This document shows positions 26,929 to 36,126 of a DNA stretch of 64,000 nt, in pieces. How positions within the stretch are numbered: the first letter of the stretch is position 1; each line of letters starts with the position of its first letter. The translations under genes were made by a program, and so were the position numbers. The stretch is taken from NCBI GenBank assembly GCA_021371955.1, contig JAJFVD010000005.1:62001-126000 (forward strand). Direction: 5' to 3'. Source of the stretch: Bacteroidales bacterium (GTDB lineage: Bacteria; Bacteroidota; Bacteroidia; Bacteroidales; UBA932). The notes beneath the pieces are model-generated. The model was not told where the DNA came from, ran no database searches, and saw only the letters and a program-made list of their open reading frames with translations.

Positions 26929-27576
26929 ATGGATAAATTTATTTCTTTACAGGATGCCGTTAATAAAGTAAAAGACGGTATGACAATTATGGTTGGAGGA
27001 TTCCTCACATCCGGCGGCCCAAACAATATTATGGACGCTCTGGTTAAATCCGGGGTTAAAAACCTTACTATAATATCCAACGATGGAGCATACCCGGAAA
27101 AAGGTCATGGACAATTAATTGCAAACCATCAGGTAAAGAAAATCATTACTTCTTACATTGGATCAAATCCTGTTGCGATAGATCAGATGAATGCAAAAGA
27201 ACTTGAAATTGAATTTAGTCCTCAGGGAACTTTGGTTGAAAGAATCAGAGCATACGGAGCAGGCCTTGGCGGAGTTCTTACTCCAACCGGTCTTGGTACG
27301 GTAGTGGAATTGGGTAAACAGGTCATAAATGTAGATGGGAAAAACTACCTTCTTGAAACTCCTTTGAAAGCAGACATTGCATTTATTGGTGCCTCTGTTT
27401 GCGACAAGTCGGGAAATCTCTATTACAAGGGTACCACTAAAAATTTCAATCCTATAATGGCCATGGCGGCCGAAGTTGTAATAGTGGAGGCCGAAGAGCT
27501 TGTAGAAACAGGATCCATTATTCCGGAAAATGTTCATACTCCGGCCATATTAATCGATCACATTTATATTAAATAA
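26929..27576 (+). CDS. atoD: Butyrate/acetoacetate CoA-transferase, alpha subunit
   Basis: A 215-residue class I CoA-transferase alpha subunit. It moves CoA from butyryl-CoA to the acetoacetate released by Kce, giving acetoacetyl-CoA and butyrate. The family glycine motif [16 protein letters not shown] (about 23-38), [13 protein letters not shown] and the end [17 protein letters not shown] are typical. The open frame extends upstream to 26872, but that part overlaps the -7 promoter element, so ATG 26929 ([11 protein letters not shown]) is the better start. It opens the lysine operon; its beta partner lies about 10 kb away as the eleventh gene, an unusual split that I recall also from Porphyromonas gingivalis. 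Confidence 0.93.
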   Translation: MDKFISLQDAVNKVKDGMTIMVGGFLTSGGPNNIMDALVKSGVKNLTIISNDGAYPEKGHGQLIANHQVKKIITSYIGSNPVAIDQMNAKELEIEFSPQGTLVERIRAYGAGLGGVLTPTGLGTVVELGKQVINVDGKNYLLETPLKADIAFIGASVCDKSGNLYYKGTTKNFNPIMAMAAEVVIVEAEELVETGSIIPENVHTPAILIDHIYIK

Positions 27577-27586
27577 ACTATTTATT

Positions 27587-27973
27587 ATGTCAAAAACCGC
27601 TTTAATAAGAGTTCGCATGAGCTCTCACGATGCACATTATGGTGGAAATCTTGTTGATGGTGCAAAAATGCTTCAGTTGTTCGGAGATGTTGCAACAGAA
27701 TTGCTCATTATGCAAGACGGAGATGAAGGACTTTTCAAGGCCTACGACAGTGTTGAATTTATAGCTCCTGTTTATGCAGGTGACTACATTGAGGCTTCAG
27801 GCGAAATTGTTGCTGTGGGTAACAGTTCAAGGAAAATGAATTTTGTTGCAAAGAAAGTGATTGTCCCAAGACCGGACATCTCGCCTTCTGCAGCAGATAT
27901 TCTGGAAGAGCCTGTTATCGTATGTAAAGCAAGCGGTACATGTGTGACTCCCAAATCTTGTCAAAGAAAATAA
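27587..27973 (+). CDS. kal: 3-aminobutyryl-CoA ammonia-lyase
   Basis: A 128-residue hot-dog-fold enzyme that removes ammonia from L-3-aminobutyryl-CoA to give crotonyl-CoA, the deaminating step of lysine fermentation. The sequence [20 protein letters not shown] and the thioesterase-like segment [18 protein letters not shown] are characteristic of Kal. Full length for the family. The ATG follows atoD by 10 bases and kce begins 12 bases downstream. Confidence 0.94.
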   Translation: MSKTALIRVRMSSHDAHYGGNLVDGAKMLQLFGDVATELLIMQDGDEGLFKAYDSVEFIAPVYAGDYIEASGEIVAVGNSSRKMNFVAKKVIVPRPDISPSAADILEEPVIVCKASGTCVTPKSCQRK

Positions 27974-27985
27974 ACTAATATAGTT

Positions 27986-28813
27986 ATGGATAAGCTGATT
28001 ATTACCGCAGCAATTTGCGGAGCAGAGGTTCTTAAAGAACACAATCCTGCAGTTCCCTACACGGTTGAAGAGTGCGTGAGAGAAGCAAAATCGGCATATG
28101 ACGCCGGAGCAAGCATCATTCACCTGCATGTTCGTTACGACGATGGCACTCCTACACAGGACAAAGCCAGATTCAAAATGGTTATGGATGCAATTTATAA
28201 AGTATGTCCCGATGTTATTATACAACCTTCAACAGGAGGAGCCGTAGGAATGACAAATGACGAAAGACTCCAGCCAACCGAGCTTAGCCCGGAAATGGCC
28301 ACTTTAGATTGCGGAACCCTCAATTTTGGCGGAGATGATGTTTTTATGAACACAGAAAATACTATCAAGTATTTTGGAACAAAAATGATTGAGAGAGGTA
28401 TTAAACCGGAACTTGAGGTTTTTGACAAAAGTATGATTGATATGGCTCTGAGGCTTCAAAAGAAAGGTTTTATCAAGACTCCGATGCACTTTGATTTTGT
28501 AATGGGAGTTAACGGTGGAATTTCCGGAGAACTGCGTGACTTTATCTTCCTTAGAGGTTCAATACCTGCAGATGCTACATATACAGCAGCAGGAGTTGGC
28601 CGGTTTGAATTTCCTCTTGCGGCAGCGGCAATAATTGACGGAGGGCATGTGAGAGTGGGATTTGAAGACAATGTTTTTATTTCTAAAGGAGTAGTTGCAA
28701 AATCAAATGGAGAGCTTGTTGCAAAAGTGGTTAGAATGGCTAAGGAATTTGGCCGTGAGATAGCTACGCCTGCAGAGGCCCGTCAGATACTGGGACTTAA
28801 ACCAAAAGCATGA
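27986..28813 (+). CDS. kce: 3-keto-5-aminohexanoate cleavage enzyme (BKACE/DUF849)
   Basis: A 275-residue zinc-dependent TIM-barrel enzyme of the beta-keto acid cleavage family (DUF849). It condenses 3-keto-5-aminohexanoate with acetyl-CoA to give 3-aminobutyryl-CoA and acetoacetate. The metal motif HLHVR has His46 and His48, and GGHVRVGFEDN (219-229) carries the conserved arginine and metal-binding glutamate. QPSTGG (80-85) forms the substrate loop. Position between kal and kdd fixes the lysine function rather than another BKACE activity. Confidence 0.95.
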   Translation: MDKLIITAAICGAEVLKEHNPAVPYTVEECVREAKSAYDAGASIIHLHVRYDDGTPTQDKARFKMVMDAIYKVCPDVIIQPSTGGAVGMTNDERLQPTELSPEMATLDCGTLNFGGDDVFMNTENTIKYFGTKMIERGIKPELEVFDKSMIDMALRLQKKGFIKTPMHFDFVMGVNGGISGELRDFIFLRGSIPADATYTAAGVGRFEFPLAAAAIIDGGHVRVGFEDNVFISKGVVAKSNGELVAKVVRMAKEFGREIATPAEARQILGLKPKA

Positions 28814-28847
28814 TTTATTAGTATTTAAACAATAACATAACAAAACA

Positions 28848-29888
28848 ATGAAAAAAGGTAACAAATACGGAATTCACAGGGTAATTGAACCAAAAGGTGT
28901 TCTCCCTCAACCTGCAAACAAAATTGACAACAACATGGATGAGATTTACGATAATGAAATTCTCATTGATGTACAGACACTCAATATCGATTCAGCCAGC
29001 TTTACTCAAATTGAGGAGCAGGCAGGCGGAGATAAAGCCAAAATTGCAGAAATAATGCTTGGCATTGTTGCAAAACAAGGAAAACACAGAAATCCGGTTA
29101 CCGGTTCAGGCGGGATGTTACTCGGAACAGTTGAAAAAATAGGAGATGCTCTGGCAGGCAAGATTGACCTTAAAGTAGGCGACAGAATTGCCACTCTGGT
29201 ATCTTTGTCTCTGACTCCTTTGAGAATAGACAAAATCAAAGATATCCGTTCGGACATCGATCAGGTGGATATAGATGGAAAGGCTATCTTGTTTGAAAGC
29301 GGAATTTATGCAAAAATTCCTGCAGATATGCCTGCAAATCTTGCTCTTTCTGCTCTTGACGTTGCAGGAGCCCCTGCTCAGACTGCAAAACTGGTAAAAC
29401 CAGGAGATACAGTACTGATAATTGGTGCTGGCGGAAAATCAGGTATGTTGTGCTGCTACGAAGCTAAAAAACGCGCCGGAGTTACAGGTAAGGTAATTGG
29501 TCTTTGCCACAGCGAAAAAAGCACAAACAGACTAAGAGATCTTGGTTTTTGCGACTATGTTTTTGCTGCTGATGCAACTCAGCCTGTTGCCATCCTTGAG
29601 AAAATTGAGGAGCTTACAAACGGAGAGATGTGCGATATTACAATTAACAATGTGAATATTACAGATACCGAAATGACCAGTATTCTTTGTACAAAAGATA
29701 CAGGAATTGTTTATTTCTTCTCAATGGCAACAAGCTTTACAAAAGCCGCACTGGGTGCCGAAGGTGTTGGAAGTGATGTAACAATGATAGTTGGTAACGG
29801 ATATACAAAGGGACATGCCGAGATTACTCTTCAACTACTCAGGGAATCCGAAAAACTAAGAAAAATATTTACTGAACTTTACGCGTAA
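28848..29888 (+). CDS. kdd: L-erythro-3,5-diaminohexanoate dehydrogenase, copy 1
   Basis: A 346-residue NAD(P)-dependent dehydrogenase oxidising and deaminating 3,5-diaminohexanoate to 3-keto-5-aminohexanoate. It has a Rossmann motif IIGAGGKSG (191-199) and the highly conserved RNPVTGSGGMLLGTV, ATLVSLSLTPL and FFSMATSFTKAALGAEGVG blocks. It is followed, six bases after its stop, by a second full-length relative that keeps all of these blocks. This copy has a slightly longer N-terminal segment (MDEIYDNE). Confidence 0.94.
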   Translation: MKKGNKYGIHRVIEPKGVLPQPANKIDNNMDEIYDNEILIDVQTLNIDSASFTQIEEQAGGDKAKIAEIMLGIVAKQGKHRNPVTGSGGMLLGTVEKIGDALAGKIDLKVGDRIATLVSLSLTPLRIDKIKDIRSDIDQVDIDGKAILFESGIYAKIPADMPANLALSALDVAGAPAQTAKLVKPGDTVLIIGAGGKSGMLCCYEAKKRAGVTGKVIGLCHSEKSTNRLRDLGFCDYVFAADATQPVAILEKIEELTNGEMCDITINNVNITDTEMTSILCTKDTGIVYFFSMATSFTKAALGAEGVGSDVTMIVGNGYTKGHAEITLQLLRESEKLRKIFTELYA

Positions 29889-29894
29889 TATTAT

Positions 29895-30929
29895 ATGACA
29901 AAGGGTTGCAGATATGGTACTCACAGGGTAATTGAGCCGATAGGGACTCTTCCTCAGCCTGCATATAAGCTGGACAATACTATGTCCATATATGACAATG
30001 AGGTACTGATTGAAGTTTCTACTCTCAATATTGATTCTGCCTCATATACCCAGATAAAAGAAAGTTGCGGATCGGATGCCTCAAAAATGAAGCAGATGAT
30101 TCTTTCAATCGTAAATGAAAGGGGTAAAATGCAGAATCCTGTAACAGGATCGGGTGGAATGCTCATTGGTACAGTTAAGGAGATAGGAAAGAATTTCCCT
30201 ATAAACAAACTGAAGGTTGGCGATAAAATAGCCACTTTAGTTTCGTTATCTCTCACACCCTTAAAGATAAAATCTATAAAAAAACTCAACCCTCATTCCG
30301 ATCAGGTGGATGTGGAGGCAGAGGCCATTCTCTTTGAGAGCGGCCTCTTCGCCGTCTTGCCCGGGGATATTCCGGAAAAACTGGCTCTTGCAGCACTGGA
30401 TGTTGCAGGTGCACCGGCTCAGGTGGACAGACTTGTAACAGAGGGAGATATTGTGTGCGTAATAGGCGGGGGAGGAAAATCCGGAATTCTGTGTTGTTAT
30501 CAGGCAATGCAAAATGTAGGACCTTCCGGTAAGGTAATCGTTGTTGAATATTCTCCCGTGAATGCGAAGAGAATTGCAGATATGGGCCTTGCAACCGATA
30601 TTATTGTAGCAGATGCAACTAATGTTATGGATGTTTACAACAAGGTTATGGCAGTAACAGGCGGAAGAGGCTGCGATGTAACGGTAAACAATGTTAATGT
30701 GCAATCTACCGAAATGACCTCAATTCTTATTACTAAGGGGCAGGGGTGTGTTTACTTCTTCTCAATGGCAACCAGTTTTACCAAGGCTGCTTTGGGTGCA
30801 GAAGGTGTTGGCAAGGACATCAATTTAATAGTGGGAAACGGCTATGCAAAGGGCCATGCAAATCTCACGCTCAATATAATCAGAGAGTCTAAAGCTATTA
30901 GAGAGTTATTTGAAAAACTTTATGTATAA
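29895..30929 (+). CDS. kdd: L-erythro-3,5-diaminohexanoate dehydrogenase, tandem copy 2
   Basis: A 344-residue paralogue of the preceding gene, identical by eye at well over half of positions, with the same PVTGSGGML, ATLVSLSLTPL and FSMATSFTKAALGAEGVG blocks. The nucleotide loop is VIGGGGKSG instead of IIGAGGKSG, and the following strand ends VVEYSPVNAK instead of GLCHSEKSTN, the region that usually contacts the adenosine ribose, so cofactor preference may differ. Both frames are intact. Known lysine clusters that I recall have one kdd. Its stop lies 8 bases before the chosen kamA start. Confidence 0.9.
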   Translation: MTKGCRYGTHRVIEPIGTLPQPAYKLDNTMSIYDNEVLIEVSTLNIDSASYTQIKESCGSDASKMKQMILSIVNERGKMQNPVTGSGGMLIGTVKEIGKNFPINKLKVGDKIATLVSLSLTPLKIKSIKKLNPHSDQVDVEAEAILFESGLFAVLPGDIPEKLALAALDVAGAPAQVDRLVTEGDIVCVIGGGGKSGILCCYQAMQNVGPSGKVIVVEYSPVNAKRIADMGLATDIIVADATNVMDVYNKVMAVTGGRGCDVTVNNVNVQSTEMTSILITKGQGCVYFFSMATSFTKAALGAEGVGKDINLIVGNGYAKGHANLTLNIIRESKAIRELFEKLYV

Positions 30930-30936
30930 AAACAAT

Positions 30937-32184
30937 ATGTCAGAAAGCAGACGAAAAATTCTATTTCCAGAAGTATCAGATGAACAGTGGAATGACTGGA
31001 AATGGCAGGTAAAGAACAGGATTGAAACATTAGACCAGCTAAAGAAATATATTCCGCTCACTTCTGAGGAAGAAGAGGGTGTCAGCAGGTCACTCCAGAC
31101 CCTTAGAATGGCAATTACTCCTTATTATTTAACACTAATTGACCAGGACAATCCAAATGACCCGGTTAGAAAGCAGGCTATTCCTACAGGTTCCGAGACA
31201 CACATCTCAACTGCAGATCTTCTTGATCCTTTGCATGAGGACGAAGATTCGCCTGTACAAGGCCTGACTCACAGGTATCCGGACAGAGTTCTGCTTCTTA
31301 TAACAGACATGTGTTCAATGTATTGCAGGCACTGCACAAGAAGACGTTTTGCCGGCCAGAAGGATGATGAAACATCGCCGGACTACATACAGAAAGCTAT
31401 TGACTATATTGCAGCTACACCTCAGGTTAGAGATGTGCTTCTTTCCGGTGGTGATGCCCTGATGGTTTCTGATGCAAAACTGGAGTCAATTATCAAAAGA
31501 CTCAGAGCTATTCCTCACGTTGAAATTATCCGTATTGGCTCAAGAGTGCCGGTAGTGTGTCCTCAGAGAATTACAGACAATCTGGTGAATATGCTTAAAA
31601 AATATCATCCGATTTGGCTCAATACCCATTTTAACCATCCAAATGAAATTACTCCGGAATCTTCTGAAGCATGTGCAAAACTTGCAAATGCAGGAATTCC
31701 GCTTGGTAATCAGTCGGTACTTTTAAGAGGGGTCAATGATTGTGTTAATATTATGAAAAGGCTTGTCCACGAACTTGTAAAAATAAGGGTAAGGCCTTAT
31801 TACATTTATCAGTGTGACCTGTCAATGGGACTTGAACATTTCCGCACCCCTGTTTCAAAAGGTATTGAAATAATTGAAGGCCTGAGAGGTCATACTTCCG
31901 GCTATGCTGTACCTACATTTGTTGTAGATGCTCCGGGTGGCGGCGGAAAGACTCCGGTAATGCCTACTTATGTAATCTCTCAGTCTCCGGGAAAAGTGGT
32001 CCTGAGAAATTTTGAAGGGGTTATAACAACTTATACAGAACCAACTGACTATAGTAACACTTGTGAATGCGACGATTGCAAAAAGAATGTAAGAGTTGAA
32101 GGTGTTGCCTCTCTTCATAAGGGACAGAGAATGTCTATTGAGCCGGCTGTTCTGATGCGTAAAGAAAGATCACATAAACACTGA
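30937..32184 (+). CDS. kamA: Lysine 2,3-aminomutase
   Basis: A 415-residue radical-SAM, PLP-dependent enzyme interconverting L-lysine and L-beta-lysine. The cluster motif is Cys126, Cys130, Cys133 in DMCSMYCRHCTRRRF, the PLP lysine sits in APGGGGKTPVMP, and the C-terminal zinc cysteines are in NTCECDDCKK. The start MSESRRKILFPEV matches relatives; the longer open frame back to 30910 begins with TTG inside kdd copy 2 and is rejected. First enzyme of the pathway but placed mid-operon. Confidence 0.96.
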   Translation: MSESRRKILFPEVSDEQWNDWKWQVKNRIETLDQLKKYIPLTSEEEEGVSRSLQTLRMAITPYYLTLIDQDNPNDPVRKQAIPTGSETHISTADLLDPLHEDEDSPVQGLTHRYPDRVLLLITDMCSMYCRHCTRRRFAGQKDDETSPDYIQKAIDYIAATPQVRDVLLSGGDALMVSDAKLESIIKRLRAIPHVEIIRIGSRVPVVCPQRITDNLVNMLKKYHPIWLNTHFNHPNEITPESSEACAKLANAGIPLGNQSVLLRGVNDCVNIMKRLVHELVKIRVRPYYIYQCDLSMGLEHFRTPVSKGIEIIEGLRGHTSGYAVPTFVVDAPGGGGKTPVMPTYVISQSPGKVVLRNFEGVITTYTEPTDYSNTCECDDCKKNVRVEGVASLHKGQRMSIEPAVLMRKERSHKH

Positions 32185-32189
32185 CAATA

Positions 32190-33212
32190 ATGCCATTTGT
32201 TCGGGAGCTTCTCAAATATGATAGTATTTCTATCGTTGGTCTCGAAAAGAATACCGGGAAGACTGAATGCCTGAATTATCTGATAAAGCGCCTGCCTCTG
32301 GATATTATGACTGTTGCGGTCAGTTCAATTGGAGTAGACGGGGAGAGAAGAGATCAGGTAACCAGAAGTTCAAAACCGGAAATTCTTTTAAGGGATGGGA
32401 TGCTCTTTGGAACCAGTGAGCAACATTACAGGTCCAGAAGAGTTACTTCTGAGTTGCTTGATATTGGCGATGAACGGACTTCACTAGGGAGAGTTATTAC
32501 TGCAAGGGCTCTTTGCGGGGGCAAAGTATTGCTTTCCGGCCCTTCTTCAACAGCTTCTCTGAGGCGATGGATGGATAATGCCATTAAGAATCACAATGCA
32601 GATTTGTGCATTATTGACGGAGCCCTTTCCCGGATGAGCCTGGCATCTCCGGTTGTCTCGAAATCGATGATTCTGGCAACGGGAGCAGCTTTATCTGCCA
32701 ATATTAAAACTCTTGTAACCAAGACAGCTTTTGTTGTTGGATTAGTAAATATTCCGGTTACAAAAATTGCCGCAAAGAAGATACTTGAAACAAAGGATAA
32801 CGGAGTATGGAGTATAGGAGAAAATGGAGACATAACCCCATTGGGAATATCATCTGTATTATCCTATGATAAACTGGATTCATCCACTATTTCCGGAACA
32901 AAGGCGATATTTATTTCAGGAGCGTTAACTGACAGATTCCTGAATACAGTTTGCCGGGAGTCAGGAGATAAAGAAATTGAACTGATTGTCAGGGATTTTA
33001 CAAAAATATTTGTTACCCCTCTCAATTATAATACATTTCTGAAAAGGGGCGGTAAAATTTCCGTTCTGAAGAAAAGCAAGCTATTGGCTGTTTGTGTAAA
33101 CCCTACAGCTCCCGACGGCACCCGTCTTGATTCGGACAAACTTTGCCACGAACTTGAAAAAGAGATAGGATTGCCTGTTTACGATATAATAAAAAATGAA
33201 TATGAGGCTTAA
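32190..33212 (+). CDS. kamB: KamB, putative lysine 5,6-aminomutase reactivase subunit
   Basis: A 340-residue cytosolic protein found in lysine fermentation clusters between kamA and kamD. The N terminus has a P-loop-like segment GLEKNTGKT (17-25) that departs by one residue from the strict Walker A spacing, followed by AVSSIGVDGERRDQ. No other catalytic motif is evident. In databases it is named, by genomic context, as a subunit of a reactivating system for the B12- and PLP-dependent aminomutase, whose cobalamin is prone to inactivation. The next gene starts 17 bases before its stop, so the two products are probably made in equal amounts. Confidence 0.82.
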   Translation: MPFVRELLKYDSISIVGLEKNTGKTECLNYLIKRLPLDIMTVAVSSIGVDGERRDQVTRSSKPEILLRDGMLFGTSEQHYRSRRVTSELLDIGDERTSLGRVITARALCGGKVLLSGPSSTASLRRWMDNAIKNHNADLCIIDGALSRMSLASPVVSKSMILATGAALSANIKTLVTKTAFVVGLVNIPVTKIAAKKILETKDNGVWSIGENGDITPLGISSVLSYDKLDSSTISGTKAIFISGALTDRFLNTVCRESGDKEIELIVRDFTKIFVTPLNYNTFLKRGGKISVLKKSKLLAVCVNPTAPDGTRLDSDKLCHELEKEIGLPVYDIIKNEYEA

Positions 33213-34548
33213 ATCAATTTTGGATTCGCCATGCGGATTTCGCTATATTTTTGAGAAGCTGCAATTGCAATCTTCTCTGTCGCGGCATCTGCTGATGGAT
33301 ACTCCTATGCCTCATAAACCGACCGATATTGCCGGTATTTACGAAGAGTTGCGTGAATTTAAAATTCTGTTTGCGAAGGATGGCGATATAAGAAGTATTC
33401 TTGCATCACTGCAGATAAAACTGAGCAATCTGAGAGACATCAGAAATACGTTAACCCGTTTGTCTGCGGTAGCAACACTTGACGACATTGAACTATTCGA
33501 GATAAAGAATCTTGCAATAATTAATGAAGATGTCAGAAAACTTTTAAACGGGAAATTATTATCAATTGATTTTGATAGTCTGGAAGAAGTCTTAAATCTT
33601 CTTGATCCCGAAGGACTCAAAATAAGCTCGTTTTATATATATGATTCCTATGATGATGAACTTGCTGTCCTGAGAAAAAAGATGAAGAGCGGGAGCAAAT
33701 ATAAGGATGAATTGTATTATGAGGCATCAGTTATCGAAGACAGAGTGAGGGGATGGCTTTCCCGGAAAATAGAAAAAGATGTTCACCTGATATCTTCTTC
33801 ACTTGAAAAACTAGCAAGGACAGATATTTTACTTTCAAAAGTTCTTCTTCTGGAGGAGCTTGATTTCACTATCCCTTTATTATCAGCCGGAGCTAACAGA
33901 TATACCGGAATGTTCAATCCGTATATAAAAGAGATGGTTGAAAAAGAGAAAAGAGAATTTCAGAAAGTATCTATCGAATTTGAAACAAATTCTCCTCTTC
34001 TCATTACCGGAGCAAATATGGGAGGGAAAACAGTTGTACTAAAGAGTCTGGCTCTTTGCCAGTACCTGTTTCAGTTTGGCTTTGGAGTTCCGGCAGTATG
34101 TGCAGAGATTTCTCCAGTGGAAGAGGTGCATTTTTGCATTGGGGACCAGCAGAATATTGAAAGCGGCTTATCATCATTTGCTGCTGAAATTACCAGAATT
34201 GACGCGGTATTAAAAAGTGTATATGCCGGTAAAAAAATACTGGCTCTCATAGATGAACCGGCCAGGACTACAAATCCGCTTGAGGGAACAGCACTTGTAA
34301 CGGCGCTTATTAGAATTCTTCTTGATAAAAAGCTTCTTATGGTGGTTACAACTCACTATAATATTGAAAATGCAGAATGCAGGAGAATAAGAGTTAAAGG
34401 GCTTGAAAACGGGAAAATGAATTACAGTCTCATTGAAGAGACAGGAACCAAACCGCCGAGAGAGGCCCTCAGAATAGCGGCTTCTTTAGGTGTTGACAAC
34501 AGATGGCTTCAGGAGGCTGAAAATCTTCTAAAAGAGAAGACAGAATAG
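33196..34548 (+). CDS. kamC: KamC, MutS-like ATPase, putative lysine 5,6-aminomutase reactivase
   Basis: A 450-residue protein with the core and ABC-ATPase parts of MutS but no mismatch-recognition or Smr domain. Walker A is ITGANMGGKTVVLKS, the signature region is SGLSSFAAEITRI, and Walker B is ILALIDEPARTTNPLEG, close to MutS LLDEIGRGTS. The conserved position in the operon and overlap with kamB argue for a role in aminomutase reactivation rather than DNA repair. The helical lever part is shortened, which should abolish clamp function on DNA. Direct biochemical evidence is limited. Confidence 0.85.
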   Translation: MNMRLKSILDSPCGFRYIFEKLQLQSSLSRHLLMDTPMPHKPTDIAGIYEELREFKILFAKDGDIRSILASLQIKLSNLRDIRNTLTRLSAVATLDDIELFEIKNLAIINEDVRKLLNGKLLSIDFDSLEEVLNLLDPEGLKISSFYIYDSYDDELAVLRKKMKSGSKYKDELYYEASVIEDRVRGWLSRKIEKDVHLISSSLEKLARTDILLSKVLLLEELDFTIPLLSAGANRYTGMFNPYIKEMVEKEKREFQKVSIEFETNSPLLITGANMGGKTVVLKSLALCQYLFQFGFGVPAVCAEISPVEEVHFCIGDQQNIESGLSSFAAEITRIDAVLKSVYAGKKILALIDEPARTTNPLEGTALVTALIRILLDKKLLMVVTTHYNIENAECRRIRVKGLENGKMNYSLIEETGTKPPREALRIAASLGVDNRWLQEAENLLKEKTE

Positions 34549-34571
34549 ATTTATTTAATTTCAAAGATAAG

Positions 34572-36125
34572 ATGCAAAGCAAATTAGGTTTAGATTTTAA
34601 AAGGGTAGAGCATGCGAGAGATCTCTCGGGAAAAATTGCTGCAGAAGTTCAAAAATTTGTAGACAATTATACTACCGTGGCAGTTGAGAGAACTCTGTGC
34701 CGTCTTATGGGCATAGATGGAGTGGACAGCAATGAAGTTCCTCTTCCCAATATAGTTGTGGATGAGTTGAAAGAGAAAGGGGTGCTTAATCAGGGTGCAC
34801 TGTATTTTTTGGGAAATGCGATGGCCGCAACAGGTCTTACTCCACAGCAGGTTGCAGAGGGAATATCAGACGGTACAATCGATATCACAAGAGTAGCTGC
34901 ACAAAACAGGGAAAAGATTGACTCGGTACTTGCTCCTGTAATTGAGGAGAGTATAAACAGAATCCGCAAAAGAAGAATGCGCAGGGAAGAGTATCTGAAG
35001 ACTATCGGAGAAGGCCCTAAGCCCTATTTGTATGTAATTGTTGCAACAGGTAATATTTATGAAGATGTTGTTCAGGCAGAAGCTGCAGCAAGACAGGGTG
35101 CCGATATAATTGCGGTTATCCGTACAACAGGCCAGTCACTTCTCGATTATGTACCGTTTGGTGCAACAACTGAAGGGTTTGGCGGAACTTTTGCAACTCA
35201 GGAGAATTTCAGAATAATGCGGTCGGCTCTTGACAAAGTTGGTGAAGAGGTTGGACGATATATTCGCCTTTGTAATTACTGTTCAGGACTTTGTATGCCA
35301 GAAATTGCTGTTATGGGCGCATTTGAAGGTCTTGATGTAATGCTCAACGATGCTCTTTACGGTATTCTTTTCAGAGATATAAATATGCAAAGAACTCTTG
35401 TGGACCAGTTCTTTTCAAGAGCAATCAATTCATTTGCCGGGGTAATCATTAACACCGGAGAAGACAATTATCTCACAACTGCTGATGCATATGAGGAAGC
35501 ACATACGGTTCTTGCCTCGGACTTCATAAATGAACAGCTTGCATTACTGGCCGGACTTCCTCCGGCTCAAATGGGGCTCGGACATGCATTTGAGATGGAC
35601 CCGGAGCTTGAAAACGGTTTTCTTTACGAGCTTGCTCAGGCACAAATGACACGTGAAATTTTTCCTGATGCACCCCTAAAATATATGCCACCTACAAAAT
35701 TCATGACAGGGAACATATTCAGAGGACATATTCAGGACGCTCTTTTCAATATAGTAGGGATATGGACAAATCAGGGAATTCAGCTCCTTGGAATGCCTAC
35801 CGAAGCAATACACACTCCTTTTATGGCAGACAGATACCTTTCCATTGAAAATGCCAAGTATATATTTTCAACCATGAAAGGGCTCGGAAACGAAGTGGAG
35901 TTTAAAGAGGGCGGAATAATCAAATCAAGAGCGAAAGAGGTACTTGAAAACTCTATCTTACTTCTTGAAAAAATTGAAAATGAAGGACTTTTCCTTGCTT
36001 TGGAAAAAGGTCTGTTTGGTGATGTAAAACGTGCCAGGACAGGAGGTAAAGGACTCAGCGGAGTAGTAGGGAAGGGCGACAATTATGTTAACCCGTTTAT
36101 TAAAATAATGTTAGGAGGAAAATAG
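34572..36125 (+). CDS. kamD: D-lysine 5,6-aminomutase alpha subunit
   Basis: A 517-residue TIM-barrel subunit of the adenosylcobalamin- and PLP-dependent enzyme moving the 6-amino group of beta-lysine to C5. Typical parts are the N-terminal LGLDFKRVEHARDLSGKIA, the active-site stretch VIRTTGQSLLDYVPFGATTE, RLCNYCSGLCMPEIAVMG and NTGEDNYLTTADAYEEAHTV. Length is as in Clostridium. kamE starts one base after its stop. Confidence 0.95.
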   Translation: MQSKLGLDFKRVEHARDLSGKIAAEVQKFVDNYTTVAVERTLCRLMGIDGVDSNEVPLPNIVVDELKEKGVLNQGALYFLGNAMAATGLTPQQVAEGISDGTIDITRVAAQNREKIDSVLAPVIEESINRIRKRRMRREEYLKTIGEGPKPYLYVIVATGNIYEDVVQAEAAARQGADIIAVIRTTGQSLLDYVPFGATTEGFGGTFATQENFRIMRSALDKVGEEVGRYIRLCNYCSGLCMPEIAVMGAFEGLDVMLNDALYGILFRDINMQRTLVDQFFSRAINSFAGVIINTGEDNYLTTADAYEEAHTVLASDFINEQLALLAGLPPAQMGLGHAFEMDPELENGFLYELAQAQMTREIFPDAPLKYMPPTKFMTGNIFRGHIQDALFNIVGIWTNQGIQLLGMPTEAIHTPFMADRYLSIENAKYIFSTMKGLGNEVEFKEGGIIKSRAKEVLENSILLLEKIENEGLFLALEKGLFGDVKRARTGGKGLSGVVGKGDNYVNPFIKIMLGGK

Positions 36126-36126
36126 A

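Noticed and set aside
30910..30936. TTG start of kamA inside kdd copy 2
   Set aside because: It overlaps the upstream gene and homologues start at MSESRRK-like sequences.
33196..34548. DNA mismatch repair MutS or MutS2
   Set aside because: Mismatch-binding, clamp-length and Smr domains are missing, and the gene overlaps kamB within the lysine operon.
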